Source: JASLDZ01 sp964244065 (GTDB lineage: Bacteria; Pseudomonadota; Alphaproteobacteria; Caulobacterales; Caulobacteraceae). Taken from it: a stretch of 64,000 nucleotides of DNA. The notes under the pieces are model-generated. The model did not search any database. It saw nothing but the letters and a program-made list of their open reading frames with translations, and had not been told where the DNA came from. The DNA lies in contig CAXTHH010000003.1 in assembly GCA_964244065.1 (NCBI GenBank), positions 197,468 to 261,467 on the forward strand, in the 5' to 3' direction. Positions 31,414-40,786 of this stretch are shown here, piece by piece; position 1 is the stretch's first letter; every line of letters starts with the position of its first letter. Both the position numbers and the translations under genes were made by a program.

Positions 31414-33815
31414 CCGCCTCCAACCCGGCAGCACAAGGGCTGGAGGTGCGCGCGCTCGAGGCTCTGGACGACGCCCTGGGCTGGCCGGACACAGAGCGCG
31501 ACGCCCGCCTCGCCGAGCTGGACGCGCGCGACCCGGCCCTGGGCCGCCGCCTGCGCGCGCTCTTGGACGCGGACGACCGGGCGGCCGACGCCATACCCAC
31601 CCAGCCCGCCTCGCCCATGGCCGCCGCCGCGCCCCTGCCCCCGCCGGAGCGCGTCGGCGTCTATCGGCTGGCCGGTCTGCTGGGCGAAGGCGGCATGGGC
31701 TCCGTCTATCGCGGGGTGCGCGACGACGGATTGTTCGAGCAGACGGTCGCCATCAAGCTGGTGCGCCCCGGCCTGTTCGCCGCCTCCGCCCTCGCCCAGT
31801 TCGGGGTCGAGCGCCGCGTGCTGGCGCGGCTGCGCCACCCCCACATCGCCCAGCTGTTCGACGGCGGGGCCGACCCGGAGGGCCGCGCCTGGTTCGCCAT
31901 GGAGTTCGTCGAAGGCGTCACCCTCGTCGATCACGTCCGCGCGCATCGCCTGCCGCTGCGCCGGGCGGTGGAGCTGGTGATCCCCGTCTGCGCGGCCGTG
32001 CAGCACGCCCACAACGCCCTGGTGGTCCACGCCGACATCAAGCCCTCCAACATCCTGGTGGATGGCGAGGGCCGCCCCAAGCTCCTGGACTTCGGCATCG
32101 CCCGCAACCTGGGCGAGGCCGAGGAGGCGGGCGCGGGCCACGGCCTGACCGCCGCCTACGCCAGCCCGGCGCGGCTGGCGGGCGAGCCCCCGACCACCAC
32201 CGACGACGTCTACGCCCTGGGCGCCCTCTTGTGGGAGCTGGCGCAGGGGCGCCCGCCGCCGGGCGCGCCGCCGCCGCCCTGCGGGCCGGCCACGCCGGCC
32301 GAGCTCGCGGCGGTGATCGCCAAGGCCACGGCCGCCGAGCCCTCCGCGCGCTACGACAGCGCCGGCGCGCTGGCCGACGACCTGCGCCGCTGGCTGGACG
32401 ACCGGCCCGTGCGCGCCCGGCCCGACAGCGCCGCGCGCTCCGCCCGCCTGCTGCTGCGCCGACGGCCGCGCGCGGTGGCGGCGGGCGGCTTTGCGCTCGC
32501 CGGCCTGCTGGTGGCGCTGGCGGTGATCACCGGCCTGTACCAGCGCTCGGAGGGCGAGCGGCGGGAGGCGGACCGGCGCTTCGCCCAGGCGCGCGGCATG
32601 GCGCACTACATGCTGTTCGACCTGTTCGACCGGCTGAACGACGCGCCGGGCACCCTGCCGATCCGCCGCGAGCTGGCCGACCGGGCGCGCGGCTATCTCG
32701 ACGACCTGTCCAACGCGCCACGGGCGCCGGTGGACGTGCGGGCGGAGGCGGCGGTGGGCTACATGCAGCTCGCGGGCGTGCAGAGCATGTTCTCCGCCGG
32801 CCAGCTGGGCGAGCGCGGCGCGGCGCCGCTGGACCGCGCCGCCGCCCTGCTCGACGCCGCGCCGCCGGGCGCCCGCGACGACCCGCGCTGGGTCCGCGCC
32901 TCCGGCCGGCTCAAGCTGTTCCAGGGCTTCGCCGCCGACGACCAGGGCGCCGCGGCGGGCAGGGCGGAGTCGCTGCTGCGCCGCGCGGTGGCCGAGCTGG
33001 GGACCGCCGCCCGCGCCATGCCGCGCGACGCGGAGACGGCGGTGGACCTCCTGCAGGCGCGCCTCACCCTCGCCGCCACCCTGTCGGGCGCGCAGCGCTA
33101 TCCCGAGGCGATCGCCGAGGCGCGACGGGCCGCGGCGGAGGCCGACTCGCGCCGGGCGGTGCTGGCTCGGCATGCCAAGACGCCGCTGCTGCTGGCCCGC
33201 AGCCACAAGCTCGTCGGCGACGCCCTCTACTACTCCGAGCACAAGCCGGAGGCCGCGCGCGAGTTCGCCCAGGCGCTCGACCTGTTGCTGCGCGAGGACG
33301 CCCTGCGCCCTCGCCGCTCGCGCACGCTGATGGAGATCCTGGACGCCGAGTGGAACCTGGGCGGCACGGTGGCGGACCTCGGCCGCCGGCCGGAGGCGCT
33401 GGCGCTCTATGACCGGGCCCTGGCCGCCGGGCGGACGCGGCTGGCCATCGAGCCCGAGCACGACGGCCTGCGCCGCATGGTCAGCCTGCTGGAGCTGGAG
33501 CGCGCCGCGCTCCTGGCCGCCATGGGCCGTACGCGCGAGGCGCTGGAGGCGGCGGAAGCCAACCTCGCCACCCGCCGCGCCTACGCCACCGCGCACCCCG
33601 GAGATCCGGTGGCCTACCGCGGCTACCTGATGGGCCTGCGCCAGACCGCGCAGGTGGAGGCGGCGGCGGGTCGCCGGGACGCAGCCTGCGGCCTCTACCG
33701 CCAAGGCCTCCGCGGCTTCGCCACCTTCCAGCAGGCCTACAGCGTCTCGGCCCAGGCGCTGGCGGTGGAGACGGGCGCCATGCGCGCCGCGCTGACCAGG
33801 TGCCCGGCGGCCTAG
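31410..33815 (+). CDS. Membrane Ser/Thr kinase with periplasmic TPR-like region, partner of the ECF sigma factor
   Basis: An 801-residue protein. The kinase domain is at about 83-335 with GEGGMGSVY, Lys116, HADIKPSN (207-214) and DFG (227-229). The catalytic loop is HAD instead of the usual HRD, an 'Arg-less' form that can still be active. One TM helix is at about 355-377. The C-terminal 420 residues are Ala-rich helical repeats (TPR-like), probably sensing in the periplasm. The GTG start overlaps the sigma stop (GTGA). The architecture matches Ser/Thr kinases found beside ECF43-type sigma factors. Confidence 0.88.
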   Translation: MTASNPAAQGLEVRALEALDDALGWPDTERDARLAELDARDPALGRRLRALLDADDRAADAIPTQPASPMAAAAPLPPPERVGVYRLAGLLGEGGMGSVYRGVRDDGLFEQTVAIKLVRPGLFAASALAQFGVERRVLARLRHPHIAQLFDGGADPEGRAWFAMEFVEGVTLVDHVRAHRLPLRRAVELVIPVCAAVQHAHNALVVHADIKPSNILVDGEGRPKLLDFGIARNLGEAEEAGAGHGLTAAYASPARLAGEPPTTTDDVYALGALLWELAQGRPPPGAPPPPCGPATPAELAAVIAKATAAEPSARYDSAGALADDLRRWLDDRPVRARPDSAARSARLLLRRRPRAVAAGGFALAGLLVALAVITGLYQRSEGERREADRRFAQARGMAHYMLFDLFDRLNDAPGTLPIRRELADRARGYLDDLSNAPRAPVDVRAEAAVGYMQLAGVQSMFSAGQLGERGAAPLDRAAALLDAAPPGARDDPRWVRASGRLKLFQGFAADDQGAAAGRAESLLRRAVAELGTAARAMPRDAETAVDLLQARLTLAATLSGAQRYPEAIAEARRAAAEADSRRAVLARHAKTPLLLARSHKLVGDALYYSEHKPEAAREFAQALDLLLREDALRPRRSRTLMEILDAEWNLGGTVADLGRRPEALALYDRALAAGRTRLAIEPEHDGLRRMVSLLELERAALLAAMGRTREALEAAEANLATRRAYATAHPGDPVAYRGYLMGLRQTAQVEAAAGRRDAACGLYRQGLRGFATFQQAYSVSAQALAVETGAMRAALTRCPAA

Positions 33816-33852
33816 CAGGCCCCAGCCCCGCCGCCCGCCGCGCCCCCCCCCT

Positions 33853-33959
33853 CCGTCGCCCTCGGACTTGATCCGAGGGCCGAGCCGTCCGCGGGCTAGC
33901 GGCCAGAGTCGGCGCACGACCGACGCCCGGCCCTCGGGTCAAGCCCGAGGGCGACGGAG
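33853..33959. repeat. Second copy of the CCCTCGGG inverted-repeat element
   Basis: Arms at 33853-33882 and 33929-33957 are inverted copies of the element at 16918-17037 (same CGTCGCCCTCGG...CCGAGGGC core); the internal 45 bases differ. It lies between convergent genes (kinase stop 33815, gene stop 33992). The rest of this intergenic space shows nothing else. Confidence 0.8.
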
Positions 33960-33991
33960 TGGGATCTGTCGCTTCAGGTTCGCGTGGGCCC

Positions 33992-34621
33992 CTACCGCGG
34001 AGAGCGCGCCGCGGGGTTCACCTGCGTCCAGCGACCGTCGCCGGTGGTGGACCAGTAGCGGCCGTTCGGGTCCATGGCGTAGGTCCGCCCCGTGGCGGCG
34101 TCGCGATAGGCCTGGCCGGGTTGCACGTAGCCCAGTTGCACGTTCCGGCCCGCGGCGGGGTCGTAGTAGGTCGCCTGGCCGCCCAGGTTGCGCCCGGCCT
34201 CCTGCATGTTGGCCGACTGGCCGGCGGTCCAGCCGTTGTAGCTGTTGCGGTAGTTCTGCTCGGCCTGCTGCACGCCGCGCCAGGCCTGCTGCTGCTGGCC
34301 GGCGATCTGCTGGCTCTGGTTCATGTAGGCGCGATAGCCCGCCGCCGTGCAGCCGCCGGTGGCCGCGTACTTGTAGGCGAACTGCTGCGGCGTGAGCCCG
34401 CGGCCGCAGGTGGGATACAGCGCCATCGCCTGCGGATTGTTCAGCACGTTGGCGGTGATGCTGTTCTGCTGCTGGTTCATCTGCTGGTTCATGCGCGCAT
34501 TCATCTGTGCGTTGAGCGCGTTGATGTCCATGTTGGCGAACTGGGCCTGCGCCGCGGCGGGCGCGAGGGCGAGCAGGGCCGCGGCCAGGGCGGCGGCGAG
34601 GCGGGTGTCGCTGGCGGTCAT
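33992..34621 (-). CDS. Secreted Gln/Asn-rich hypothetical protein
   Basis: A 209-residue protein with a clear Sec signal peptide (LAAALAAALLALAPAAAQAQ). The mature part is Gln/Asn/Met-rich (MNARMNQQMNQQQNS), has two Cys (CGRGLT, GGCTAAGY) that could form a disulfide, and ends with aromatic short repeats (YYDPAAGRNVQLGY, YAMDPNGRYWSTTGDGRW). Probably an envelope protein; no family recognised. Confidence 0.8.
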   Translation of the reverse strand: MTASDTRLAAALAAALLALAPAAAQAQFANMDINALNAQMNARMNQQMNQQQNSITANVLNNPQAMALYPTCGRGLTPQQFAYKYAATGGCTAAGYRAYMNQSQQIAGQQQQAWRGVQQAEQNYRNSYNGWTAGQSANMQEAGRNLGGQATYYDPAAGRNVQLGYVQPGQAYRDAATGRTYAMDPNGRYWSTTGDGRWTQVNPAARSPR

Positions 34622-34746
34622 CTCGAAATCCCCTGCGCTCCGCGGTGCGGTGCGTTCGGTTGGAGAGGCGGCGCCGCGCCGGAAAACGGCTCACGACCGC
34701 CGGGCGGGGTTCCCGAACGGCGCGGCGCGTGGCGATATCCGCGGCC

Positions 34747-35664
34747 ATGCGCCGGCTTTGTCTCCCGCCCCGGACCTGGGCCGCCCTGCCGCTGCTGGCG
34801 CTGTCGGCGGCGTGCGCCACCTCGCGGCCGCTGCCCGCGCCGCCGCCGCCCTTCCCCGCCGAGGTGCCCGCCATCGTGGAGCCGCCGTTCGGGCGGGCGG
34901 CCACGGCCAACGCCGCCCGCCTGCAGACTTTGCCGGTCTCCCCTTTCGGCCGCGCCGAGGTCGGGTGGGAGATCTACATGCCCCTGATCGCCGCCGAGAT
35001 CGGCGCCGATCCCGTGCCCCAGGGCCTGGAGTTCGCCGAGGCGCTGGCCCGCTGGCAGAAGGCCCATGCCCTGCCCGCCGACGGCGTCATGTCCGCCGCC
35101 GTGCTGGAGCGCATGCGCAACGAGCTCCAGGGCCGCCGCCCGTTCCTGAAGCTGCGCGGCAGGGGCGGCCCCTGCCCCGACCCGCCGGACGAGGCGGGGT
35201 TGGGGTGGACCAGGCCGGCCGAGAGCTGGGGCGGGCGCCTCAACGCGGCGCGCCCGGGGGCCCTGGCCGCGTGGCGGCGCATGCGCGCGCAGGCCGCGCG
35301 CGACGGCGCCCTGGAGAAGCCCGCCGCGCTGCAGGTGTTCTCCGCCTTCCGCAGCCCCGCCTACGACGCCCAGCGGTGCGCGGAGCAGGGCAACTGCGAC
35401 GGGGTGCGGCGCGCCACCTGCTCGGCGCACCGCACCGGCCTCGCCTTCGACCTCGTGCTCGACGGGGTGCGCCCAGTGGACTCCACGGCGGACGACGTGC
35501 GCCTGCGCCTGACCCGCTCGCCCGCCTACCGCTGGCTGCTGCTGAACGCGCGGCGGTACGGCTTCATGAACTACCCCTTCGAGCCCTGGCACTGGGAGTG
35601 GACGGGGGAGCCGATCGTCCTCGCGCCGACCGTTCCGTCCCCCGCGGGATCGGCGCCCGGGTGA
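34747..35664 (+). CDS. VanY-type D-alanyl-D-alanine carboxypeptidase lipoprotein with peptidoglycan-binding-like domain
   Basis: ATG 34747 gives a lipoprotein signal (LPLLALSAACATS). A helical region with GLEFAEALARWQKAHALP-like residues at about 90-130 resembles a PG_binding_1 domain. The C-terminal peptidase domain has the zinc motif SAHRTGLAFD and the distal PWHWEW ligand. It should trim stem peptides in the periplasm. Total 305 residues. The stop overlaps the next ATG by one base (TGATG). Confidence 0.88.
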   Translation: MRRLCLPPRTWAALPLLALSAACATSRPLPAPPPPFPAEVPAIVEPPFGRAATANAARLQTLPVSPFGRAEVGWEIYMPLIAAEIGADPVPQGLEFAEALARWQKAHALPADGVMSAAVLERMRNELQGRRPFLKLRGRGGPCPDPPDEAGLGWTRPAESWGGRLNAARPGALAAWRRMRAQAARDGALEKPAALQVFSAFRSPAYDAQRCAEQGNCDGVRRATCSAHRTGLAFDLVLDGVRPVDSTADDVRLRLTRSPAYRWLLLNARRYGFMNYPFEPWHWEWTGEPIVLAPTVPSPAGSAPG

Positions 35665-37145
35665 TGGCGCAGGGGAGCCTCGGCGTGGAGGGCGGCCCGG
35701 CGCGCGATGTGGCGGTGGTGGGCGGCGGCTTCTCCGGCGCGCTGCTGGCGCTCAAGCTGGCCCGTGCGCGGCCGCAGGACCGGGTGCACCTGATCGAGCG
35801 CGACGCCCGCGCCGGCGTCGGGCTGGCCTACGGCGCCTGCGCGCCGTTCCACCTGCTCAACGTGCCGGTGAGCCGGATGGAGGTCGGGCTGGAGCCTGGC
35901 TTCGCCGCCTGGCTCGCCGCCCAGAGCCGGGAGGGGCGCGCCGACCTCTCCGACGCCCTGGCGGAGAGCGGCGGCGCCCTGGCCGACGCCTTCGTGCCTC
36001 GCGCCCTGTTCGGCCGCTACATGGAGGCGCAAGTCGCGGCGGGCCTCTCCCCCGACCCGTCCCGCGGTCTGCGCCGCGTGCGCGGCGAGGCCGTGCGGCT
36101 GATGGAGCCGCCCGCCCGCGGCGTGGTGCTGGCGGACGGGCGCGAGATCGAGGCGGACGCGGTGGTGCTCGCCACCGGCAACATGGCCCCGGGCCGCCCG
36201 CCCCTGCCCGACCCCGCCGGCGTGCTGGAGGGCGACCGCTTCGTCCCCGACCCTTGGGCGCCGGGCGCGCTGGAGCGGCTCGACCCTGCAGCCCCCGTGC
36301 TGATCGTGGGCGCCGGCCTGACCATGGTGGACGTGGCGCTGGCGCTCGACGCCGCGGGCCATCGCGGGCCGGTCACCGCCCTCTCGCGCCACGGCTGGGC
36401 GCCCTCCCGGCACCGGGCGGGCGGGCGCTGGGCGCCGTTCCTGGCCGCCGCCGGCCCGCGCTCGCCCCGCGAGGCGCTGCGGGTGCTGCGGCGGGAGCTC
36501 GCGCGCGCCGAGGCCGCGGGCGTGCCCTGGCAACGCGTGTTCGACGCCGCCCGGCCCGACGTGGCGCGCGTCTGGCGGGGGTGGGACGAGCGGGCCCGCC
36601 GCGCCTTCTTGCGCCGCGGACGCACCCTGTGGGACGTGCACCGCCACCGCATGGCGCCCCGCATCGCGGACGCCTTCGAGGCTCTGAGGACGGGCGGTCG
36701 CCTCACGCTCGCCGCCGGTCGGGTCGCCGCCCTCCAGCCTGCGCCGGGCGGGGTGGAGGCGCGCGTGCGGCCGCGGGGGGCCGGCGCGCCGAGCACGCTG
36801 GGAGTGTTCGCCGCGGTGGTGAACTGCACGGGGCCGGCCAGCGACTTCGCGCGGCTGGAGGCGCCGCTGTACGGCTACATGCGCCGCCGCGACCTGCTCC
36901 GCGCCGACGCGCTGCGGCTCGGCCTGGAGACGCAGGGCGGCGCCTTGGTCGACGCCTCGGGCGCGCCCTCCGCCTGGCTTTACGCCGTGGGCCCGCTGAC
37001 CCGCCCCGCCCTGTGGGAGGTGACCGCCGTGCCCGAGATCCGCGCCCAGGTGGACGATCTCGCCTCGCGCCTGGCGCGAGGGGCGGCCGACGCCGCTGCG
37101 CCCTCGCTCGACGACCTGTTCGCCGACATCGGCGCGGGCATCTGA
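35664..37145 (+). CDS. FAD/NAD(P)-binding oxidoreductase-like protein (NAD_binding_9 family)
   Basis: The 493-residue protein begins with a Rossmann dinucleotide fold (VAVVGGGFSGALLALKLAR), has GVGLAYGACAPFHLLNVP, a second nucleotide-binding motif LIVGAGLTMVDVALAL and VVLATGNMAPG, as in the YdhS/HpyO-type FAD-NAD(P)-binding proteins. Function in the family is poorly defined. Translationally coupled to the carboxypeptidase gene. Confidence 0.85.
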   Translation: MAQGSLGVEGGPARDVAVVGGGFSGALLALKLARARPQDRVHLIERDARAGVGLAYGACAPFHLLNVPVSRMEVGLEPGFAAWLAAQSREGRADLSDALAESGGALADAFVPRALFGRYMEAQVAAGLSPDPSRGLRRVRGEAVRLMEPPARGVVLADGREIEADAVVLATGNMAPGRPPLPDPAGVLEGDRFVPDPWAPGALERLDPAAPVLIVGAGLTMVDVALALDAAGHRGPVTALSRHGWAPSRHRAGGRWAPFLAAAGPRSPREALRVLRRELARAEAAGVPWQRVFDAARPDVARVWRGWDERARRAFLRRGRTLWDVHRHRMAPRIADAFEALRTGGRLTLAAGRVAALQPAPGGVEARVRPRGAGAPSTLGVFAAVVNCTGPASDFARLEAPLYGYMRRRDLLRADALRLGLETQGGALVDASGAPSAWLYAVGPLTRPALWEVTAVPEIRAQVDDLASRLARGAADAAAPSLDDLFADIGAGI

Positions 37146-37146
37146 C

Positions 37147-37380
37147 CTAGTGGAGGACGCGCCACGCCCGTGAGGCCGGCGGAGGCGGGCGGCGCGCCTC
37201 GGCGACCAGCCCGGCCCGGCGCGCGATGCCGACCACCTGCTCGTCGAGGTTGTCAAGCAGGTCGAGCGCCTCGGGCAGCAGATCCCACCCAGGTCCGCGG
37301 GACGCGATCTCGCGGCGGCACGTGGCGCGCCGCTCGATCAGCGGCTGCAGTTGATCGATGGCTTCTCTCAGGCGATCCAT
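37147..37380 (-). CDS. Small hypothetical protein
   Basis: A 77-residue ATG frame with a helical N-terminus (MDRLREAIDQLQPLIERR) and a Pro/Arg-rich end. It is convergent with, and only 1 base from, the flavoprotein gene stop. The heptad-like leucines suggest a short coiled coil. No family recognised; could be spurious. Confidence 0.5.
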   Translation of the reverse strand: MDRLREAIDQLQPLIERRATCRREIASRGPGWDLLPEALDLLDNLDEQVVGIARRAGLVAEARRPPPPASRAWRVLH

Positions 37381-37592
37381 GTTCCCGCTCCAGACGTGGA
37401 CGGCCCAGCATGCCGCGGCGCCCCTAAGCGGTTGTTAGGCTTTATGACTAACTCCTGAACATCATGCGGCGTCCCTCGGCGGAAGGCCGCGCGTGCATGA
37501 TCCGGGCGGCGCCGGGGCGGCGGCTCCGGGCCCAGGAACCCCGTCCGGACCCCCGTGTTGAGGCTGGACCGCCGTCCGCAGGCCCCGCTCGA

Positions 37593-38705
37593 ATGATCAG
37601 ACTCTCCCTCGTGACCGCCCTCCTGCTGGGGACCGCCGCGTCGGCGCAGGCGCAGGGGTCGAAGCCACGCCCGGCCGGCCCGGCGACGGCTCCGCGCGTG
37701 GCGCAGGTGGCGAGCTTCCCCGACCAGCAGATCACGGGCGTCGCGGTGACCCGACGCGGCCGCATCTTCGTCAACCTGCCGCGCTGGACGGTGGACGTGC
37801 CGGTCTCGGTGGGCGAGGTGAAGAACGGGCGGATCGTCGCCTACCCTGACGCCGCCTGGAACGCCTACCGCAACGCGAGCCAGGCCAACCAGCCGGGCGC
37901 CCAGTTCGTGTGCGTGCAGAGCGTGGTGCTGGACCACGGAGACAACCTGTGGGTGCTCGACCCCGCCGCGCCGGGGCAGCAGGGCCCGGTGAAGGGCGGG
38001 CCCAAGCTGGTCAAGATCGACGGCCGCACCAACAAGGTCGTGCGCACCCTGGCCTTCGACGAGACCGCGGCGCCGCCCGGCAGCTACCTGAACGACGTCC
38101 GCTTCAGCCCGGACGACCGCTTCGCCTACATGACCGACAGCGGCGTCAAGGGCGCGCTGGTGGTGGCGGACCTGTCCACCGGCCGGGCGTGGCGGGTGCT
38201 CGACGGCGATCCCTCGACGCAGTTCGAGAAGACGGTGACCGTGATGGCCGACGGCAAGCCGCTGAAGCGGCCGGACGGGCGCCAGCCGCAGTTCGCGGCG
38301 GACGGGATCGCCCTCTCGGCGGACGGGGGCACGCTCTACTGGCAGGCGCTCACGGGCGAGACGCTCTACGCCGTGCCGACCGCGCAGCTGCGCGACCCGG
38401 CGACGGCCGCCGCCGTACGCCCCACCGCGGTGGGCAAGACGCACGTGGCGGACGGGCTGTGGATCGACCGCGCGGGCAAGTTCTACGTCACCAACCCCGG
38501 CGAGGGATCGGTGGAGGTGGCCGACGGGCCGGGCCAGCCGCTGCGCACCCTGGCGCAGGACCCTCGCATGCGCTGGCCCGACACCTTCGCCCAGGGCGCC
38601 GACGGCGCGATCTACGTCACCGCCAGCCACATCCAGGACAGCCCCTGGTTCAGGCCGGACGCCAAGACCACGCCCAGCGCCATCTTCAGGATCGGGGGTC
38701 GCTGA
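37593..38705 (+). CDS. Secreted major-royal-jelly/yellow-related beta-propeller protein
   Basis: A 370-residue protein with a signal peptide (LVTALLLGTAASAQAQ). The mature part matches the MRJP/'L-dopachrome tautomerase-related' family: QQITGVAVTRRGRIFVNLPR, NLWVLDPAAPGQ, LNDVRFSPDDRFAYMTDSG, and AADGIALSADGGTLYWQAL. A six-bladed propeller in the periplasm is expected; the enzymatic activity is unproven. I start at ATG 37593. A weak GTTAG-N9-CTAAC inverted repeat lies about 140 bases upstream. Confidence 0.88.
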   Translation: MIRLSLVTALLLGTAASAQAQGSKPRPAGPATAPRVAQVASFPDQQITGVAVTRRGRIFVNLPRWTVDVPVSVGEVKNGRIVAYPDAAWNAYRNASQANQPGAQFVCVQSVVLDHGDNLWVLDPAAPGQQGPVKGGPKLVKIDGRTNKVVRTLAFDETAAPPGSYLNDVRFSPDDRFAYMTDSGVKGALVVADLSTGRAWRVLDGDPSTQFEKTVTVMADGKPLKRPDGRQPQFAADGIALSADGGTLYWQALTGETLYAVPTAQLRDPATAAAVRPTAVGKTHVADGLWIDRAGKFYVTNPGEGSVEVADGPGQPLRTLAQDPRMRWPDTFAQGADGAIYVTASHIQDSPWFRPDAKTTPSAIFRIGGR

Positions 38706-38911
38706 CCCGCCTACCGGCGACGCGAGCCGTTCGCCCCCGCCCGACCAGTGTGGGAGGGAGCAGCGCCCCCCCCCGCCACCTTCCGCTCCTCGGACCGCCG
38801 GCGTCACGGATCACGGGCTGACCCGGTTTCGAGGCCGCCGACGCCTCCGTCTTCGAAGACGCGTGAAGGCATCGGGCGCCGCGCGGGCTTCGCGCACGGT
38901 GGAACAGCCTC

Positions 38912-39340
38912 ATGGGCATCGACTGCAAGGGCTACGTCTTCCTCAGGGGGGGCCAGGGGCCCGGGCGCACAGCCCACTTGAAGATCAAGCCGCCTCACGG
39001 CCCGGCGCGCACCATGATCCTGTTCACCGTCCAGCCGATCACCTTCCAGGTGGGCGATACGCTGATCTGCAACATCGGCGTGGTGGAGATCCGCGCCAGC
39101 GCTGCGGAGCGGGTGAACGGCAAGGAGCTGTTCTTCCACGGCGAGCTGCACGCCTCGCCGGGAGCGGGGCAGCGCCACCAGTTCACCGCGGACGCCACCA
39201 CCTGCGACGTCCTGGCGGCGGAGGAGCGGCGACGCTCGCCGCCTCGCGCCGCCGTCTGGCTGCCCGACGATATCGACATGACGCCCTTCGGCCGAGGCGG
39301 CACTGGCGCCCCCGTCTCGCCCCAGTACTCCTCGCGCTGA
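38912..39340 (+). CDS. Hypothetical protein
   Basis: A 142-residue ATG frame (MGIDCKGYVFLRGGQGPGRT). The central part has beta-strand character (RTMILFTVQPITFQVGDTLI, VVEIRASAAERVNGKEL). No family recognised and no signal peptide. Codon pattern looks normal for this genome, so it is likely real. The 200 bases upstream hold nothing recognisable. Confidence 0.6.
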   Translation: MGIDCKGYVFLRGGQGPGRTAHLKIKPPHGPARTMILFTVQPITFQVGDTLICNIGVVEIRASAAERVNGKELFFHGELHASPGAGQRHQFTADATTCDVLAAEERRRSPPRAAVWLPDDIDMTPFGRGGTGAPVSPQYSSR

Positions 39341-39405
39341 CGCCGCACGGTCGCGGGAGCGCCGGCGGAGGCCTATATCAAAGGGCCGCTCCCGCCGAGG
39401 TTCAC

Positions 39406-40602
39406 ATGCCTGCCCCCGCCGACCGCGACCCCGTCGTCATCGCCGCCTACGCCCGCACGCCGATGGGCGCGTTCCAGGGCTCGCTGTCCGCGGTGAAGGC
39501 GACCGCGCTGGGCGCGGCGGCGGTGAGTGCTGTGCTGCAGCGTTCGGGCGTGGATCCGGCGCGGGTGGGCCAGATCCACATGGGCTGCGTGCTGCCTGCG
39601 GGCCTCGGCCAGGCGCCCGCGCGCCAGGCGGGCGTTGGCGGCGGCCTGCCCTTCCACGTGGAGGCGACCACGATCAACAAGATGTGCGGCTCGGGCATGC
39701 AGGCCGCCATCACCGCCCACGACGCCCTGCTGGCCGGCACGGCCGAGGTGATCGTGGCGGGCGGCATGGAGAGCATGTCGGGCGCCCCCTACGTCATGGC
39801 CAAGCACCGCGGCGGCGCCCGCATCGGCCACGACGTGATCAGCGACAGCATGTACCTGGACGGGCTGGAGGACGCCTACACCCCCGGCAAGCTGATGGGC
39901 GCCTTCGCCGAAGACACCGGCCGCGCCTACCAGTTCACCCGCGAGGCGATGGACGCCTACGCCGTGGAGAGCCTCGTTCGCGCCAGGCGCGCACAGGACG
40001 AGGGCCGCTTCGACCGCGAGATCACGCCGGTGACCGTGGCCACCCGCAAGGGCGAGGAGGTCGTGTCCAAGGACGAGCAGCCGCTCAAGGCCGACCCCGC
40101 CAAGATCCCCACGCTCAAGCCGGCCTTCGCCAAGGACGGGGCCATCACCGCCGCCAACGCCAGCTCCATCAGCGACGGGGCGGCCGCCCTGGTGATGACG
40201 CGCGAGAGCACGGCCAACCTGCTCGGCCTGCCGATCGTCGCGCGCGTGGTGGCGCACGCCGCCCACGCGCAGGAGCCGGGCCTGTTCACCACCGCCCCCG
40301 TCCCCGCCATGCGCAAGGTGCTCGACCGCGCCGGCTGGACCGCCGGTGAGGTGGACGTGTGGGAGGTGAACGAGGCTTTCGCCGTCGTCGCCATGATCGC
40401 CATGCGCGACCTCGACATCCCGCACGAGAAGCTGAACGTGAACGGCGGGGCCTGCGCCCTCGGCCACCCGATCGGGGCCTCGGGCGCGCGGGTGCTGTGC
40501 ACCCTGCTGTCGGCCCTGGAGACTAGCGGCGGGCGCAAGGGCGTCGCCTCGCTCTGCATCGGCGGCGGCGAGGCGGTGGCCATGGCGGTGGAGCGCGTCT
40601 GA
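39406..40602 (+). CDS. Acetyl-CoA acetyltransferase (thiolase)
   Basis: The 398-residue protein has the thiolase triad: acylated Cys94 in NKMCGSGMQA, His354 in ALGHPIGASG and Cys384 in SLCIGGGEA, with NEAFAVVAM as the fourth conserved block. It condenses or cleaves acyl-CoA (acetoacetyl-CoA in biosynthetic members, or in branched/fatty acid degradation). Length and motifs are normal. ATG start; a strong terminator lies downstream. Confidence 0.95.
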   Translation: MPAPADRDPVVIAAYARTPMGAFQGSLSAVKATALGAAAVSAVLQRSGVDPARVGQIHMGCVLPAGLGQAPARQAGVGGGLPFHVEATTINKMCGSGMQAAITAHDALLAGTAEVIVAGGMESMSGAPYVMAKHRGGARIGHDVISDSMYLDGLEDAYTPGKLMGAFAEDTGRAYQFTREAMDAYAVESLVRARRAQDEGRFDREITPVTVATRKGEEVVSKDEQPLKADPAKIPTLKPAFAKDGAITAANASSISDGAAALVMTRESTANLLGLPIVARVVAHAAHAQEPGLFTTAPVPAMRKVLDRAGWTAGEVDVWEVNEAFAVVAMIAMRDLDIPHEKLNVNGGACALGHPIGASGARVLCTLLSALETSGGRKGVASLCIGGGEAVAMAVERV

Positions 40603-40751
40603 GGCGCTCTGCCCAGCGGGCGGGCGCCCGCAGCCTGCGCGCGGGGCGCCCTCGGCGAAGGCGCGGCGGACCCCGGGGCGGGGCGTGACAGCGCTCACGG
40701 GCGAGCGCCCAGTGCCCGTGCCCTTCGGGCGTTCTCCCTGTTCGAAACTTC

Positions 40752-40785
40752 GAGGCCGCGCGGGCGATCCGCGCGGCCTCTTTTT
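40752..40785 (+). terminator. Rho-independent terminator after the thiolase gene
   Basis: A perfect 11-bp stem GAGGCCGCGCG / CGCGCGGCCTC with a 7-base loop (40752-40780) followed by TTTTT. It lies about 150 bases beyond the thiolase stop, so it may end a long 3' UTR or an independent small RNA starting in 40610-40750. Confidence 0.88.
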
Positions 40786-40786
40786 C

